64,000 nucleotides of DNA from positions 21,621 to 85,620 of the forward strand of contig JABSQH010000093.1 in the NCBI GenBank assembly GCA_013213745.1, read 5' to 3'. Made by a program: the position numbers and the translations under genes. Positions 63,126 through 64,000 of the stretch are shown here, one piece after another; the stretch's first letter is position 1; each line of letters begins with the position of its first letter. Source of the stretch: Ilumatobacteraceae bacterium (GTDB lineage Bacteria; Actinomycetota; Acidimicrobiia; Acidimicrobiales; Ilumatobacteraceae). Under the pieces are notes generated by a model that saw only the letters and a list, made by a program, of their open reading frames with translations, had not been told where the DNA came from and made no database searches.

Positions 63126-63335
63126 GTGAGAGTCGGTTTCGTTGCATCGCACAACGGGTCAGCGCTGCGTGCCGTTCTCGGCGCACGAGCCACCGACCGG
63201 ACCCGTTGTGTTCCGGCGGTGGTGATCTCCAACAACAGCAGCAGCGGCGCGCTTGAGGCCGCCGCCGCCGCAGGATTGCCCACCTACGACCTCAGCACGA
63301 AGACACATTTGACGGCGGAGGCCTCTGGCTCTTGA
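63126..63335 (+). pseudogene. PurN-like formyltransferase N-terminal fragment
   Basis: A short frame from GTG 63126 (RVGFVASHNGSALRAVLGA, then [19 protein letters not shown] and [12 protein letters not shown]) matches the first ~60 residues of a phosphoribosylglycinamide formyltransferase-like protein. It then ends in LTAEASGS and a stop at 63335. The catalytic His and formyl-donor part are missing. It is a truncated relic. The following 63336-63523 interval contains a small inverted repeat (GGCGAC/GTCGCC) but no gene. Confidence 0.58.
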
Positions 63336-63523
63336 CGGGGCTGCGGTTGGTTGAGAGTCTCTTGGCGGCGACAGGCCCGTCGCCAAGCTCTTGGTGTTCT
63401 TCCCCAGCAAGTGCGCCAATGCGAGTGAAGGGGAGCGAATCCTCGGGCCCGCTCGAGTTATGGGCCTTCGGCCGCGCAGGAACTGCTGGGGAGTGTGCCT
63501 GCGTATGCAACGAGGAGGACCCT

Positions 63524-64000
63524 GTGACCGACGACAAGAACTTCAAGCGACTCGTACGTGCGCGTATGGCCGAGACCGGCACGTCATACACCCAAGCGCG
63601 GAAAGAGCTACTCACACAGACCCAACCCCAAGCCGCATCGTCGATGACGATGCCAACCAACGCACGGGTTTTCGTGACCGGCCATCGCGGCCTGGTTGGA
63701 TCCGCGATCGTTCGCCGGCTGCAAGCCGACGGGTTCACCAACATCTTGACCGCCACGCGAGAGCAACTCGACCTAAGAGACCAGGCCGCCGTCAGCTACT
63801 GGTTCCGCGCCAACCGCCCCGACTACGTATTCCTCGTTGCTGGCACCGTCGGAGGAATTCTGGCGAACTCCACCAGGCCAGCGGAGTTCGCCTACGACAA
63901 CCTGCTGATCCACGGCACCGTGGTTCACGCCAGCCACGAGTACAACGTCAAGAAGCTGCTGTACCTCGGCTCAAGCTGTGTGTACCCGCGCGGCACCGCC
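63524..64000 (+). CDS. fcl: GDP-L-fucose synthase (NAD-dependent epimerase/reductase), 3' truncated by window edge
   Basis: A partial gene running off the window end. From ATG 63644 the protein begins [22 protein letters not shown] (NADP-binding GxxGxxG) and continues [33 protein letters not shown], and [15 protein letters not shown], matching the Fcl/WcaG family that makes GDP-L-fucose. The open frame also extends 40 codons upstream to GTG 63524, which has a strong GAGGAGG ribosome site; that extension ([22 protein letters not shown]) resembles a short N-terminal domain seen in other actinobacterial proteins. It may be an unusual fusion or a junction. Surface polysaccharide synthesis would follow downstream. 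Confidence 0.85.
   Translation, partial: MTDDKNFKRLVRARMAETGTSYTQARKELLTQTQPQAASSMTMPTNARVFVTGHRGLVGSAIVRRLQADGFTNILTATREQLDLRDQAAVSYWFRANRPDYVFLVAGTVGGILANSTRPAEFAYDNLLIHGTVVHASHEYNVKKLLYLGSSCVYPRGTA

Noticed and set aside
63364..63395. Inverted repeat GGCGAC/GTCGCC considered as a terminator.
   Set aside because: Only 6 bp, no T-run afterwards, and similar short palindromes are expected by chance in high-GC DNA.

Overview
The window is a 64 kb piece of a high-GC bacterial chromosome, most probably an actinobacterium of the Acidimicrobiia/Ilumatobacter type. That placement is an inference from GC-rich codon use, many GTG starts, F420/deazaflavin-type enzymes, a SCO6745-type protein, a wax-ester-synthase/DGAT family protein, a HelR-type RNA polymerase recycling ATPase and extracellular proteins with short repeats. 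No rRNA, tRNA, CRISPR array or intact insertion sequence was seen.

Layout. 1-9.7 kb: 3' end of a phosphofructokinase, a sulfatase/haloalkane dehalogenase pair, then a tight forward run (DUF2252, TrkA_C membrane protein, PfkB kinase, cation/proton antiporter, MFS pump). 9.7-21.6 kb: PH-domain protein, Baeyer-Villiger-type monooxygenase, a DUF5996 pseudogene, MFS pump, PPK2 with a DUF1269 partner, thioesterase, ABC exporter, a ruined FAD monooxygenase, AlkB, an LLM oxidoreductase and a YbaK-type deacylase. 21.6-35.5 kb: HelR-like ATPase, several pseudogenes (TauD, YceI, DUF6325, alpha/beta hydrolase, AraC), amidohydrolases, a lipid acyltransferase/hydrolase pair, a nitroreductase-SRPBCC fusion and a copper amine oxidase. 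35.5-52 kb: homocysteine methyltransferase, selD, secreted and lipoprotein genes, a DEAD-box/cold-shock fusion, subtilase, P450, a decaying dioxygenase locus, and a GrdB-like selenoprotein. 52-59 kb: membrane glycosyltransferases and a flippase-like protein. 59-64 kb: SDR, then a debris field (MFS, integrase, dienelactone hydrolase and PurN-like fragments), a VapBC-type toxin-antitoxin pair and the start of a GDP-L-fucose synthase gene.

The most interesting result is selenium use. selD (36472-37512) reads through an in-frame TGA at its active-site position (U18-G-C-K). A second gene (49884-51131), of the glycine/sarcosine/betaine reductase selenoprotein B family, reads through TGA at U157 in a U-P-I-C motif. 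Both TGA codons are followed by strong hairpins; the second has a 6-bp perfect stem and a GGUCG loop like known bacterial SECIS elements. Ordinary ORF calling splits the second gene in two and truncates selD. selA, selB and tRNA-Sec are not in the window.

The second theme is gene decay: about 15 broken genes or fragments lie between intact operons. Some carry only small indels, which sequencing error could mimic, but several have internal deletions or missing ends that error does not easily explain.
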